From NCBI GenBank assembly GCA_016780605.1, contig JADHLS010000061.1, positions 1 through 12,675 of the forward strand: a stretch of DNA of 12,675 nt. Direction: 5' to 3'. Under the pieces are notes generated by a model, which saw nothing but the letters and a program-made list of their open reading frames with translations, was not told the origin of the DNA and ran no database searches. The stretch comes from Reyranella sp. (GTDB lineage: Bacteria > Pseudomonadota > Alphaproteobacteria > Reyranellales > Reyranellaceae). This document shows positions 12,376-12,675 of this stretch, in pieces. The position numbers and the translations under genes were made by a program. Every line of letters begins with the position of its first letter. Within the stretch, counting starts at the first letter, position 1.

Positions 12376-12675
12376 TCAGTATGGATCGGCGATGCCGAGC
12401 TTCGCGAGGATCCGGCGCTCCAGCGCCTCCATGCGATCGGCGTCGGCCTCGCTGGTCTCGTGATCGTAGCCCATCAAGTGAAGCGTGCCATGCACGACGA
12501 GATGGACGAGGTGATCGGCGGCCGTCTTGCCTTGCGACTTGGCCTCTCGCCAGACGGTCTGGCGCGCCAGCACGACGTCGCCCAGGTATTCGCGCCCGCC
12601 TGAAGGATAGGACAGCACGTTGGTCGGCTTGTCCTTCTTGCGATCGCGCGCGTTCAGCGCCCGCACGCGCCTGTC
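12376..12675 (-). CDS. ybeY: Endoribonuclease YbeY, rRNA maturation factor (C-terminal part, cut by window edge)
   Basis: 99 residues are visible; the N-terminus lies outside the window and the frame runs through the edge, so a GTG at 12666 is not the true start. [11 protein letters not shown] (62-72 of the fragment) is the zinc-binding H3xH5xH motif of the UPF0054/YbeY family. [21 protein letters not shown] and LGDVVLA match the conserved core. YbeY is a metal-dependent single-strand endoribonuclease needed for 16S rRNA 3'-end processing and 70S quality control in the cytoplasm. It usually sits between phoH and corC; here a dehydrogenase gene follows instead. Confidence 0.95.
   Translation of the reverse strand, partial: DRRVRALNARDRKKDKPTNVLSYPSGGREYLGDVVLARQTVWREAKSQGKTAADHLVHLVVHGTLHLMGYDHETSEADADRMEALERRILAKLGIADPY

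Overview
The window is GC-rich and its gene content and order point to an alphaproteobacterium. The strongest sign is a minus-strand run of ybeY ... corC/tlyC – lnt – XRE regulator – metK, a neighbourhood typical of Rhizobiales/Rhodospirillales-type genomes; an MmcB-family nuclease is also a mainly alphaproteobacterial family. Genus cannot be fixed from the sequence alone.

Layout. (1) 1-331, minus: N-terminal part of a TetR-family regulator, cut by the window edge. (2) 332-1234: about 900 bp with no convincing protein gene. It holds two copies of a 19-bp motif (398-416, 886-904) and a strongly structured block (about 620-790) that may be a small RNA. (3) 1235-3393, plus: a tight three-gene unit of two exported Sel1-repeat proteins and an MmcB-type nuclease. 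(4) 3394-3467: a long palindrome filling the gap to the convergent ABC gene. (5) 3471-5666, minus: a type I secretion ABC transporter with a degenerate (Cys-less) C39 domain, without HlyD or TolC partners in view. (6) 5750-9403, minus: metK (probably TTG start), an XRE-family regulator and lnt. The lnt-regulator gap holds a third copy of the 19-bp motif. (7) 9420-10376, minus: corC-type CBS protein, 16 bp ahead of lnt. (8) 10427-11257, plus: YeaE-like aldo/keto reductase. (9) 11258-11424: a nested double palindrome lying exactly between two stop codons. (10) 11425-12360, minus: beta-hydroxyacid dehydrogenase. (11) 12376-12675, minus: C-terminal part of ybeY.

How it fits together. The metK/regulator/lnt/corC/ybeY block is housekeeping: SAM synthesis, lipoprotein N-acylation, a CBS-domain membrane or ion-handling protein, and rRNA maturation. 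It appears to be interrupted between ybeY and corC by two metabolic oxidoreductase genes and a repeat element.

Most interesting items: the motif shared by three intergenic regions, one of them upstream of the XRE regulator itself; the hairpin array at 620-790; two copies of a palindromic repeat family that occupy both convergent gaps and differ by paired base changes, one having a second palindromic family inserted in its loop; and a SAM-II-like sequence in the metK leader whose pseudoknot I could not confirm. I saw no tRNA, rRNA, CRISPR array or transposase gene.
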